Assembly: GCA_964016985.1 (NCBI GenBank)
Contig: OZ024823.1
Location: 134,622,112-134,686,111 of the forward strand
DNA length: 64,000 bases
Direction: 5' to 3'
DNA from: Anodontia alba
Taxonomy: Eukaryota; Mollusca; Bivalvia; Lucinida; Lucinidae
The translations under genes and the position numbers were made by a program. Shown in pieces: positions 54,481-63,839 of this stretch (position 1 is the first letter of the stretch; the number at the start of each line of letters is the position of its first letter). A model generated the notes under the pieces. That model saw only the letters and a list, made by a program, of their open reading frames with translations. It was not told where the DNA came from and did no database searches.

Positions 54481-54902
54481 ATCCCATAAAAGGGACATTT
54501 TCAAACAGTGAAGACCAAGATCAGATGCTGTGGAATGAGACATCTGATCAGGGTCCACACAGTTTGCATTAAGATCTGAAATTTCTACAAAACATGATTA
54601 TAATAAAAATTATCCAGACACTCCTTTTATAGGAAATGGACCTGTCCAAAGAGTTAAGGTAGAAAAGTCCACTCAGCATAATTGGGTTAATTAAACTTTT
54701 ATGATGTCATTAAACCTTAATTAAATATGCAAAACCTAAATAAATAATATTTACAATATTTTACCTCTGTAGTTACGCAAACACTTTTTTCTCAGGACAT
54801 ATCATAGCTCCAGATAAGGCATGTTTTTCAACTAAAAAAGTAATATTTTTCTTATTTCTCCAAGAAAACATGTATTGTGTGCAATGAAGCACAATAGTTA
54901 CG

Positions 54903-54965
54903 AGTTGAATTCCGTCTCCAGCTGGATTTGAACCAGAGACCTCGTGATCCAAAGACGCTTCAGTA
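54903..54965 (-). repeat. tRNA-like fragment (possible SINE scrap)
   Basis: On the minus strand CGAGGTCTCTGGTTCAAATC then CAGCTGGAGACGG resembles the T-arm and 3' half of a tRNA with a B-box GGTTCAAATCC. There is no matching 5' half, so it is not a tRNA gene. Confidence 0.4.
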
Positions 54966-55047
54966 AATAAACCATAAAACCATAATACACTACCATTATC
55001 CTGTTGCTGCAGGTAACTCTGTCAAAAATTGATGAAATTTGCCCATT

Positions 55048-55355
55048 TGTGTTTTTGTTGAGGTTTTATGACCCAGTCAACCCAATGGGGTCATGTCAAA
55101 AGCGGTCAGTTTATCTAACCACACGTTTACTGGGCAGGCTTAGTCCTCTAAGCGGTTAACCAGTATTGTGCACATTCTTTCACCAGAAACTGACAACTGC
55201 CCTTCTTGAATCAGCGGAAGGGAGAGAATGACCGTAGAAAATATTTCACGATCAATCTTCACGAAAGAATGTTGCCGACCTCAGCGGGGGTTGAACCCGC
55301 GACCTCCTGGTCTCCAGTCGGACGGCGCATCCAACTGAGCCACCAAGGCGGCTTA
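55048..55355 (-). mobile_element. tRNA-derived SINE inserted in the array
   Basis: 308 bp flanked by the 13-bp duplication AAATTTGCCCATT (55035-55047 and 55356-55368). Same head, B-box GGTTCAACCCC and tail as 47955-48262; one base is lost in the head (GCCGCCTTGG instead of GCCGGCCTTGG). Confidence 0.92.
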
Positions 55356-55436
55356 AAATTTGCCCATTAGCAATTCCAAACCAGATCTCCACAATATCAA
55401 TGCAAATATCAAGTTTAGTGAAATCCATTGAGATTG

Positions 55437-55757
55437 CTGATTGATTGTGTTGGGGTGTGATGACACGACAACCCTTGTGGGTCATTTTTGTGTCGTCTCC
55501 CAGAGAAAGGGAGAAAAGAGACAGAAGAGATAGTGAAAAGAGATAGAAGAGATAGTGGAGGAGATAAAAGAGAGGGACAGGGAAGAGAGAGGAACAGTAA
55601 TGAAAGTTAAGTAACAGAAGAAATAAAAACATTCCCCCTCTACCCTTACCAGATACAAGGATACATGTAGCAGGCTTTGCCCAATTGTAAGCCAATATCA
55701 GTTGGACGCCCCGGGGACATAAGATACACAATTTCGCCAAACCCGACCCCACTGTCT
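55437..55757. mobile_element. Unclassified ~320-bp insertion
   Basis: The array sequence CCATTGAGATT is cut before GCTGATTGATTGTGTTGGGG and resumes as GAGATTTACTCAAGTTATTG after ACCCCACTGTCTAAT. The insert carries a purine-rich tract (GAGAAAAGAGACAGAAGAGA and similar, 55510-55600) and an inverted pair GACACGAC/GTGTCGTC. GAGATT may be the target duplication. I do not recognise the family. Confidence 0.45.
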
Positions 55758-56628
55758 AATGAGATTTACTCAAGTTATTGTCCTGAAACGAAAGTATGGA
55801 TGTGTCCCAGGCAGAAAACTCTGTCAAAAATTGACGAAATATGCCCATTAGCAATTCCAACCCAGCTATCCATAATACCAATGCACATACCAAGTTTGGT
55901 GAAAATCCATTGATATTTACTCATGTTATCTTCTGGAAAGAAAAATACGGACATGTTGCTGGCAGACAATTGTCAAAGAGTCACAAAATGTAGCCATTAG
56001 CAATCCCAAACCAGATCGACAAATTTCAATGCATATACTAAGTTTGGTGAAAATCCATTCAAATTTACCCAAGTTATCTCCCAGAAACCCAAATACATAT
56101 GTGTCATGGGCAGATAACTATGTCAAAAATTTGGCCATTAGCAATCCCAAACCAGATCTCCACATTATCAATGCACATACCACGTTTGGTGAAAATTCAC
56201 TGACATTTACTCAAGTTACTGTCCGGAAACAAAAATATGGATAGATATATGACAGATGGATGGACACATGGACAGACATACAGACAGCCAAAGTGAAACC
56301 ATAATACCTCGCCATTATCATGTGGCAGTGTATATAAAGAATGGACTATCTTAAATGCTAGGAAAAGTATGGTTTACTGAAAACATCCTCGAATCTTTGT
56401 GGTAAACAGGTCCCCCAATTTATTAGTGTTGTCCAGTTGATTGATTATATTCGATTATCAGTCACTTTTGTAAATTTGGTGACTAATAATCGGAAAGAAT
56501 TTTCATAGTTGACTAATAGGAAAATTCTATTTTTAAGAGCATAATTTTTTTGCGTTGTAAAAATATGAAATACCAACCTGTCTGTTTGGGTCATTTTTGA
56601 TAAGGCTCTATTCAACCGAAAAATAATG

Positions 56629-56872
56629 GGCCCAGTTGTTCAAAGCATCGTTAGCTTAACAAGCTCATTAGTTGTCAAAATGTTAACTGTTCTAGTAAGT
56701 ACAATATGTAATTCACGGGTATTTTTGCTGAAAAACTGTGAGTAGCTTTAATGCAAAACCTACTCACATTTTTTTCTGCAAAAATATTAGCGTATATGCC
56801 ATATTTAATGATCAAAGTTTTAACGATACGTTAACTAACAACATCGTTAGTTTTGAACAACTGGACCCTGAT
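56629..56872. mobile_element. CAGTTGTTCAAA palindromic MITE
   Basis: GGGCCCAGTTGTTCAAAGCA at left, TTTTGAACAACTGGACCC at right; inner pair GTGAGTAG.TTT/AAACCTACTCAC. Nearly the same length as 50869-51107. Confidence 0.9.
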
Positions 56873-57129
56873 ATTTTTCTTATTTCTACATGAAAACTTA
56901 CATTGTGGGTACCCATTAGAAGTGCCTCTTCATAGCATTTGTAATGAGTATCCACACCATAGGTTTTAATGGCGATATAAAAAAAATATTATGTAGATAT
57001 CCCATCTTATCTGGAGCTATGAATAAGTACCTAAGTGGGCTAAAATAAGAATCAATACACTTTCTACAATTAGTTGATGATCAGTCGGTTTTGCAAAACT
57101 GACGACTGACTATGAAATTCTGGCTGATT

Positions 57130-57880
57130 CCCAAAACTACCATTTATTGAATAATAGAACATGACACTATAATACCCTGCCATTATCATGTTGCGACAGA
57201 CAACTCTGTCAAAAATTGACGAAATTTGCCAATCAGCAATCCCAAAGCAGATCTCTACAATATCAATGCACATGTCAAATTTGGTGAAAATCCATTGAGA
57301 TTTACTCAAGTTATTGTCCTGCAATTAAAATAGGGATGTATTGTGGGCAGATAACTGTCAAAAATGGACGAAATTCGGCCATTAGCAATCCCAATGCAGA
57401 CCACCACAATATCAATGCAAAAACCAAGTCTGGTGAAAATCCATTGATATTTACTAAAGTTATTGTCCAAAAATGAAATTATGGATGTGTTGCTGGCAGA
57501 TAACTCTGTCAAAAATTGATGAAATTTGCCCATGAGCAATCCCAAATCAGATCTCCACAATATCAATGCATACACCAAGTTTGGTGAAAATCTATTGATA
57601 TTTACTAAAGTTATCATCCTGAAATGAAAAATGCTGACCTATTGGGGCAGATAACTCTGTCGAATATTAACGAAATTTGCCCATTAACAATCCCAAACCA
57701 GATCTCCACAATATCAATGTACACAGCAGGTTTGGTGAAAATCCATTGACATTTACTCGTTATCATTCGGAAACAAAAATACAGAGGGACGGACATACGA
57801 CAAACGGATGGATGGGCACACGGACAGCCAACGTGATACCATAATACCCCGCTACTATCGTGTTGCGGGGTATAAAAAGT
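57130..57880. repeat. Tandem array capped by CCCCGC hairpins
   Basis: Left ATACCCTGCCATTATCATGT, right ACCCCGCTACTATCGTGTTG then CGGGGTAT; five units with the words listed for 54990-56340. It ends ~145 bp downstream of the ANGEL stop, so it may lie within the ANGEL 3' UTR region. Confidence 0.85.
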
Positions 57881-57945
57881 TTGAGAGAGGAGACCCTTGA
57901 TCTGATTCTATATTTACCCTAAGTATTCAGACAGATGGGTCTTAA

Positions 57946-58014
57946 CAAACAGTGTAGACTAAGATCAGACACTGCAGAACACAGGATCTGATCAGGTTCT
58001 ACACTGTTTACCAC
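57946..58014. repeat. GATCAG hairpin repeat next to the ANGEL stop codon
   Basis: ACAAACAGTGTAGACTAAGA, TCAGACACTGCAG, GGATCTGATCAGGTTC, TACACTGTTTACC. It ends 9 bp beyond the ANGEL stop codon and would therefore be transcribed in its 3' UTR. Confidence 0.8.
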
Positions 58015-58023
58015 TCATCTGAT

Positions 58024-58982
58024 TTATTTGAGTAAAAAGCTTGTGAGAAGTGATACATGATCTGATGCCAGATGTTCATTTGGAAGACCTCCCATCTGTT
58101 GTAGTTCATGATCAGCCAACAAACCATATCTGCCCAACAGATGCAATGGTCCTTCTTCAACATTCCTTGTTTCTACTTCCCCTTTCCAAAATCTTACTTC
58201 TTTATACCTCACTCCATAAAATATATAATCTACAGTGCAAGAAGCCTTATTATGATAGGTAGTTATTTCTCTGTGCCTGTGCCTAAGTCGGCTTATCCTG
58301 TGTTTATAGGCTGACAGTAAATGAAAATCATGACTTAAAGTGCCAGTTCCTTGCATACCTGTCATCTCTATATCTGAATCAGGTGTGTCCTCTTTCAAAG
58401 TCCGTTTTCTTTTGGAAAGATTATGACGAGATTTTAAAACATCTAAATACTGACACGTATCACTTATGCCTACTTCTGTAGGGATAAAACGTTTGCCTAG
58501 AGATATATTATTGCCCCTAAAAAGTCCCTCTTGCTGTCCAGAGACAACTCGACAAAGGAGGCCATCATACAAGAGTCTACCCATTGTTAGTAACTTGTAG
58601 AGGGCACTATGTGGCTCAGAATTAAAATCTCCACACATTATTAAAGCATGGTAATTGTCTGGCTGAGAATCACTTACATATCCACATTTGTCTAACTCAG
58701 CCAGCAGCACCATTATTTGAGCTAGTTTAACATCACCACGGCGTGGATTGAACAGTAAATGAGTATTTGCAACACACACTCTTCTGTCTGAAGGCACATG
58801 TTCTGACAAGGGTTTTAATTTCACAATCAGGGCAACATTGTCTCTGTCCAACACCCCACCTCCACCTGGATGATAATATTCTATTGGAATGGACTTCTCA
58901 ATGTAAAATTTTGATTTTTTGACAAAAGTAGCACACCCATCCTGTTTGTTGCCAGATCTTTTAACAAATGCACTGTCATAGC
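58024..58982 (-). CDS. ANGEL: ANGEL last coding exon (319 codons with stop)
   Basis: Minus-strand acceptor TTATCTTTTTTCAG just above 58982; the exon begins with GC completing a Gly codon, then YDSAFVKRSGNKQDGCATFV. It holds most of the catalytic domain in a single exon, with a family-variable insert (KSRHNLSKRKRTLKEDTPDS and following) between SDTCQYLD and the VDYIFY block. The stop TAA at 58026-58024 is embedded in AAATAAATC, which contains an AATAAA hexamer; whether it serves polyadenylation is unknown. Confidence 0.95.
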
Positions 58983-61900
58983 CTGAAAAAAGATAAATTA
59001 AATTCATTAATGCTTAGCACTCCAGTAAAAATTTCAGCAGACAACATTTTGAAATATTTTTCTTATTTTTATCAGAAAACAGGTTTTGACATTTCGTACA
59101 TAATGTCGCCAATGGATACAATTTGCATGAACTGCCAAATTCTGATTTTTGGGAAAAATAAGAAAAATGTCATCAATTTATCATCTGCTGAATTAGCCCA
59201 GAGAGTGGTATATAGAACAGGCTAATCAGAGTTGAAAAGATAATCGATTATCAGTCCTGCCATTGTGATCGATAATGGATTAGTAATCATCTAAGATTTG
59301 GTCATAATTTTACCTGTCTGTCTTAGCATAACTCTTACTATATGTTATACTTAACTGTACAGATTTGGCCAGACACATGCCTATGCAAACAGTGTAGACC
59401 CAGATGAGATGCAGCATATCATCAGGGTCTACACTGTTTGCCTCTCATTCAGCTGTTTTAGACACAGCATTGGGTAATAAATTGTACTTATTCAAATTTT
59501 ACATAAAGTATGATAAGTAGTTAAGTTGTCTGAATACTAAGGGTAAAAATACAGTAAAGTAACAGACACAGAAATCAAATGATCTATTATTAGCAAATCT
59601 GTAACGATAATCATTTTTTGAAAAAAAAAGGATAACCAACAATGGACTATTTTAACAAGGTGTGTTTATTATCAACTGATTTTGGTCATACAATGTCCTT
59701 TCTCAAGATACTCTAAATCAGAAAATCTGTCACTGAAGTATGCAAAAATGGATTAATTCTGTCACGTGATGGCTAAGTAACGCCATGTGATCTTAATTGT
59801 TCTAAATCATTTCTGTGGAATTTATCTATCAATTAATCGATTATCCAATTAATTGTGCCAGCTTTAGTGGTAAAGGTTAAAACAAACAGTAGGAGAAAAC
59901 TAACATCAGAGGACTTGTTAAAGTGTATTTAGTGACAATTCTGGGATATTTTTTGTCTCTCCACAAAAACATGTTACATGGGTACTTACTAGAAGTGCCT
60001 CAGTGAGCAACATAAATTTTTGTTTTACTGTTCATGCAATGTAATATCAACACACTTATATAAAATTTATGTTGTTTAGCCATATATAGTGTTATACCCA
60101 CCTCCCACTCACCAATTACATTTTCCAATTTCTCCATTGATACATACACATATTTTGGGTAGTGAGTACTCATTAGAAGTGCCTCACAATACAGTAGGCA
60201 GAAAAATGTTCTAGTAAAAAAAAAAAAAAAAGCATCTCTCTTGAGTTATGAGGACAGTGACAGCTGGCCTATGCAGCCTTTGACAAGTCATTTTTGCCAT
60301 TAAAAAAATCTGGTTGATTATCCCATGGTATCTTTGTTGATCTTTGTTATGCCATTACCAAACATCACCTCATCCTTTTCCTCTAATTTAGCAATGAGTT
60401 TTACTGAAGTAAAACTCATTTCTAAATTAGAGGAAAAGGAAGTGGGTTTTATTGATGTGTATACTCTGATGAATCACTCGCAACCTTAACATAAAGCCCT
60501 GAGTGACTTGCCAGAGCTTACCTTTTGATGTTAAGCATGTGAGTGATTTACCAGAGTTTACAGATTGATAAAATCTACAGAAATAATAATTCACTTGTTG
60601 TAACTCCAACTTATGTCATCAAAATGTTACAAAAATGTCAATATTTTGAGATGGACGAAGGAAAAAAGATCTGATGGATTCCTGAGTTTATTGAAGTGTA
60701 AAAATTTTCCTTCAATCAATCAAATTGTACGAAGTATGTATAAAGATGAGGAGTTGAAAATATTAGTATGTGCACAACCAGGTTCACACATACGAGGGAT
60801 GTTCGAAATGTATTGCCTATTTCTATCTGGAGACTTTAAATTTCAAGTTAGCCCAAAAGTACTCATTTCATGCCCTCGAAGTACTCCCCATGGCTAGAAA
60901 TGCAAAGTTTCAGCCGATGTATCCACTTCTTGAAGGCGTCACGGTACGCTGATTTGGGCACAGTAGTAAGGTACCGATGAATGGCAGATCCAAGTGCCTG
61001 TCGGGACTGGTATTTCCGCCCAGCAAGGAATGTTTTCAATTTCGGAAACAAAAAGAAATCACATGGGGCAAGGTCTGGGGAATACGGGGAGTGAGGCAAA
61101 ACAGTTACTTTTTCTTTCTTCAAAAACGCCGTAATTATTGCGGAGGTATGAGCAGGGGCATTGTCATGTAGAAGACGGACATGTTTAAAACCAGTGGCAG
61201 GGCGTCGTTTCTGGTAATACTTTTTCAGTTTCTTCAGTACTACATCTTTGTAGTACTTTCCGGTGATGCTTTTGCCCTTTTTCACTGGCACTTTTATTGC
61301 GACTCCTTCACCAGAGAAGATTTTGTTTGTTTGTGTTGGGGTTTTACGGCCCAGTCAACCCAATGGGGTCATGTCGAGCGCGGTCAGTTTACCTTTCCAC
61401 ACGTTTACTGGGCAGGCTTAGTCCTCTAAGCGGTTAACCAGTATTGTGCACATTCTTTCGCCAGAAACACCAGAGAAGAAGATTGCATACAAAACCTTCT
61501 TTGTACTCAAAGAACGTTTGGCAATTATTGGGCGTTTGCTGTGTTTAGTGGCCCAGATCTTATTGCTAACCTTTCTGACGGGCTCAAAATAATGGACCCA
61601 GGTTTCATCACCTGTGACGACATTGGCAAACTGCTTTTTGTCATATTTTGGAAACATTTGAAGCAGCTTTTTGGCCACTTTAACCTGTTGCCTCTTTTGC
61701 TCGTCAGTCAACAGATGTGGCACCCATCTAGCAGAAATCTTTCTGACTTTCAAATACTTCTTCAAAGTAAGGTGAACCGTTGATAGTGATATGCCTACCT
61801 TTCTTGCAATATCACGAACTGTAAATCTGGCATCTCCTTCAATGATTTCCTTTATTTTGGAAACGATTTCTTTACGAGATGCAGATTTTGGCCTACCTGA

Positions 61901-62569
61901 TTTCGGTGCATTTTTGATGGACTCAAATTTCTTTTTCCACCGCCGAACTGTGTCATAAGACACACAAGAAGGTCCAAAAGCAGTAGAAATTTCAGTCATC
62001 AGCTTCTTCAAAGAACAACCAAGTTTTAAGCCAGCTTTGATGTAAGCCCGTATTTCATCTTTTTTGTCGACGCTTCTACCAACCATTTTTACTGCAGTGG
62101 TCAATGACTGCGTGTATTCAAATGGCAAATTTTATGTCTTACACTTAGTCTTTTATGTCTTACACTTAGTCTAACATGTACATTTATACACCATTGTGTA
62201 GATATTGAATAGCACTATACAGGTATGTATTGATTTTTATCGTGACCCACGTGGATATCGAGCTAGAGGACAAGCTTAATTCATTTCGAACATCCCTCAT
62301 AGGCAGTATATTTACACTTCATGCAGCTACAAAGACAATATTGATGCTTTTAACGCTGAATGAATTAAGATGCCACACCCACATCTAATTGTCAGCCAGT
62401 CAATTAGCTTGATCCAGGTTGTTAATACAAATTCACACACTTAATGACAAACAACGCAGATCTAGGCTCAGCAGGACCAGGGTTAATTACATAGCTTACC
62501 TAACTTCCGAAGCTCTGGTTGGAAGTAGTCTTCATAGTGAGATTTCTGAACTTCTTGAAGACAAATTAC
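58024..62569 (-). CDS. ANGEL: ANGEL homologue (CCR4-type nuclease family), 3' two exons
   Basis: A member of the endonuclease/exonuclease/phosphatase (EEP) superfamily; vertebrate ANGEL2 acts as a 2',3'-cyclic phosphatase on RNA, and the family is related to CCR4 deadenylases (family knowledge). Visible parts: exon 62569-62500 (VICLQEVQKSHYEDYFQPEL, with the metal-binding Glu in CLQE) joined in phase to exon 58982-58024. The latter contains GNKQDGCATF, LDRDNVALIVKLKP, CVANTHLLFNPRRGDVKLAQ, IMCGDFNSEP, CTVDYIFYG, GLPNEHLASDHVSLLTSF and the stop. The Glu, Asn/His, Asp-Asn (GDFN), Asp (VDYIFY) and Asp-His (SDH) residues of the EEP active site are present. The 5' exons lie beyond 64000. The gene converges on vasohibin. 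Confidence 0.94.
59030..59190. repeat. TTGACATTTC hairpin repeat in ANGEL intron
   Basis: CAGCAGACAACATTTTGAAA ... GTTTTGACATTTCGTACA ... AAATAAGAAAAATGTCATC ... CATCTGCTGAA; arms are inverted. Relatives at 30425-30580 and 43440-43560, and one at 21770 that is cut by the solo LTR. Confidence 0.65.
59380..59555. repeat. GATCAG hairpin with short loop and outer arms
   Basis: GCAAACAGTGTAGACCCAGA, loop, ATCAGGGTCTACACTGTTTG; outer word CTGAATACTAAGGGTAAAAA at the right. Confidence 0.75.
60370..60441. repeat. Perfect-type hairpin, ~31-bp arms
   Basis: CCTTTTCCTCTAATTTAGCA ATGAGTTTTA, loop CTGAAG, TAAAACTCATTTCTAAATTA GAGGAAAAGG. Only one or two unpaired bases. Confidence 0.85.
60863..62128 (-). 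pseudogene. Mariner (DD34D) transposase, split by a SINE
   Basis: N-terminal half 62128-61468: MVGRSVDKKDEIRAYIKAGL, VSYDTVRRWKKKF and RDIARKVGISLSTVHLTLKK (two helix-turn-helix regions), then VVTGDETWVHYFEP. C-terminal half 61308-60863: KGKSITGKYYKDVV, LLHDNAPAHTS and PYSPDLAPCDFFLFPKLK. The catalytic Asp residues of DETW, HDN and CDFF are all present, the last two at DD34D spacing. Leaving out 61309-61467 (159 bp, a multiple of three) gives an uninterrupted 369-codon frame including the stop, so the SINE is the only break I can see. Confidence 0.93.
61321..61467 (-). mobile_element. 5'-truncated tRNA-derived SINE inside the mariner
   Basis: 147 bp matching the 3' half of the 308-bp SINE (GGCCCAGTCAACCCAATGGG, GCGGTTAACCAGTATTGTGC), flanked by the 12-bp duplication CACCAGAGAAGA at 61309-61320 and 61468-61479. 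The tRNA head is absent, as expected from incomplete target-primed reverse transcription. Confidence 0.94.
62350..62490. repeat. Composite hairpin repeat, internally deleted
   Basis: TGAATGAATTAAGATGCCAC, GTCAGCCAGTCAATTAGCTT, then ACAAACAACGCAGATC and TCAGCAGGACCAGGGTTAA. The hairpin core is gone. It ends about 10 bp before the ANGEL exon donor. Confidence 0.65.
62500..62569 (-). CDS. ANGEL: ANGEL penultimate coding exon
   Basis: Minus-strand acceptor CAATTTTTCAG, 70 nt reading VICLQEVQKSHYEDYFQPEL and RKL plus one base, donor G/GTAAGC. CLQE supplies the metal-binding Glu of the EEP fold; vertebrate ANGEL proteins read CLQEVQEDHY at this place. The split codon G+GC gives the Gly of LGYDS. 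The preceding exon was not found in the window. Confidence 0.93.
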
Positions 62570-62725
62570 CTGAAAAATTGTTACACCTACATATGGAGAT
62601 CTGAAATTCTTTCCATAGCTCCAGATAAACTGTACTGATGTTTTTCTATTTCTTCATGAAAATGAATGTTGTGGGTAACATGGCACTTCTAATGAGCACC
62701 CACAACATACATTTTCATGGAGATA

Positions 62726-62945
62726 CACTACAACCTCTTTATACCACAGTTTGTTATAACACGGTTTTGGATATAACATGGTTCAAAGATGGATCCCAAA
62801 AATGTATAGATTATATTGAAAAATGACTATAAATGGTCATTTTTCAATATAATCTATACATTTTTGTTTGGATATAACACGGTTGTTTAACTAGCACAGT
62901 TTATGCTTTGGACCCGAACAACAGTGTTATAAAAAGGTTGTGGTG
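62726..62945. mobile_element. Pogo/Tigger-like MITE with long central hairpin, 220 bp
   Basis: Ends CACTACAACCTCTTTATA and the near inverse TATAAAAAGGTTGTGGTG, flanked by TA (62724-62725, 62946-62947). The centre AATGTATAGATTATATTGAA / TTCAATATAATCTATACATT is an exact inverted pair. It lies in an ANGEL intron. Confidence 0.9.
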
Positions 62946-62949
62946 TATA

Positions 62950-63700
62950 AGAAAAATATTTAACTAGATAGTCCTCTTATTGAGAACTAGGGTTAATGTT
63001 CTAAATGCTTGTACACCAAAGATTCTAGCAAAATGGTTAAACACTGTTTGCCATTCCAGAAACTGTTTCAAGAAACAAGTGCATACAAAGTTTAGGCAAA
63101 AAAAATTATGGAATAAAGACTAAGTGTTTGAAATTTTATGACATTTACCATTTGCTTAACATTTGAAAACTATTTGCAGAGACATTCTAAGCAATGCAAC
63201 TCCTATGATCTTATATTGCTCCATAGGAGTCAACACTCTTAGCCATTCAGCCCACACTATTATATTATCCAAAATATTGGCACACCTTAGCTCATTTCAA
63301 TCCCTTCACTTCAGCTACTTAACATCAACCCTGTTTAACTCTTTGCATACTGGGTAATTATGCATACTGTTTGTTTTCTGTAGATTTTTTTTTTTAAATT
63401 AACTTTTTCAAAAAAAATCTTTCAGGAATACCATCAGAGTGTCAGATCAGGGCTGACATTTTGACGGGCCTGACCTGGGTCCAAACTGTTTGTAAAGGTT
63501 ATCAGCAGATGGCAGAAGTCGCCACTAGCGGGGAAAGGGTCTGGGGGTTATGTTATAAAACTGTCATTATTTTACAAATTTTAACCCATTTTAGACTGAA
63601 TAAACTCTCCCAGCACTACATGTATATATTGGAAGAGCCTAATTTCAATTTAAGCTATGTCAGGCTATGTGATTTAGATATTCCCAGAGAAAAATGGCTA
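62950..63700. other. ANGEL intron stretch without recognised features
   Basis: Searched on the minus strand for the exon that should end just before VICLQE; no convincing candidate. AT-rich, short open frames only. Confidence 0.5.
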
Positions 63701-63707
63701 AACTATA

Positions 63708-63776
63708 TATGCAAACAGTAGAGAGCCTAATCTAATGCCACATTCTGCAGCATCTGATCCAGGTCTGCACTGTTAG
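63708..63776. repeat. GATCAG-family hairpin (CTAATCTAATG variant)
   Basis: GCAAACAGTAGAGAGCCTAA, inner arms ATGCCACATTC/GCAGCAT, CTGATCCAGGTCTGCACTGT. Confidence 0.7.
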
Positions 63777-63839
63777 CTAATCTCCCCTTTGGAGTTCTCC
63801 AGACAAATATGGGTTGAGGAACAGATCTTATTGATACAG

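Larger units (their letters stand above)
54990..56340. repeat. GCCATTATC-capped tandem array carrying two insertions
   Basis: Units share AAATTTGCCCATTAGCAAT, CCAAACCAGATCTCCACAAT, CAAGTTTGGTGAAAATCCAT and TTTACTCAAGTTATTGTCC; right cap ACCTCGCCATTATCATGTGG. Interrupted by a SINE (55048-55355) and by a ~320-bp insertion (about 55437-55757). Confidence 0.82.
60793..62299 (-). mobile_element. Mariner element carrying a SINE insertion
   Basis: Ends CGAGGGATGTTCGAAATG (left) and the inverse CATTTCGAACATCCCTCA (right), flanked by TA (60791-60792, 62300-62301). Removing the SINE and one target copy leaves 1348 bp, a normal mariner length. It lies in the ANGEL intron between exons 62500-62569 and 58024-58982, in the gene's orientation. 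Confidence 0.94.

Noticed and set aside
55252..55752. 166-residue minus-strand frame
   Set aside because: Spans a SINE head, array units and an unclassified insertion; no domain.
57070..57796. Minus-strand frames of 60-103 residues
   Set aside because: Tandem array units read in phase.
58050..58314. Plus-strand frames over the ANGEL exon
   Set aside because: Antisense shadows of conserved ANGEL coding sequence.
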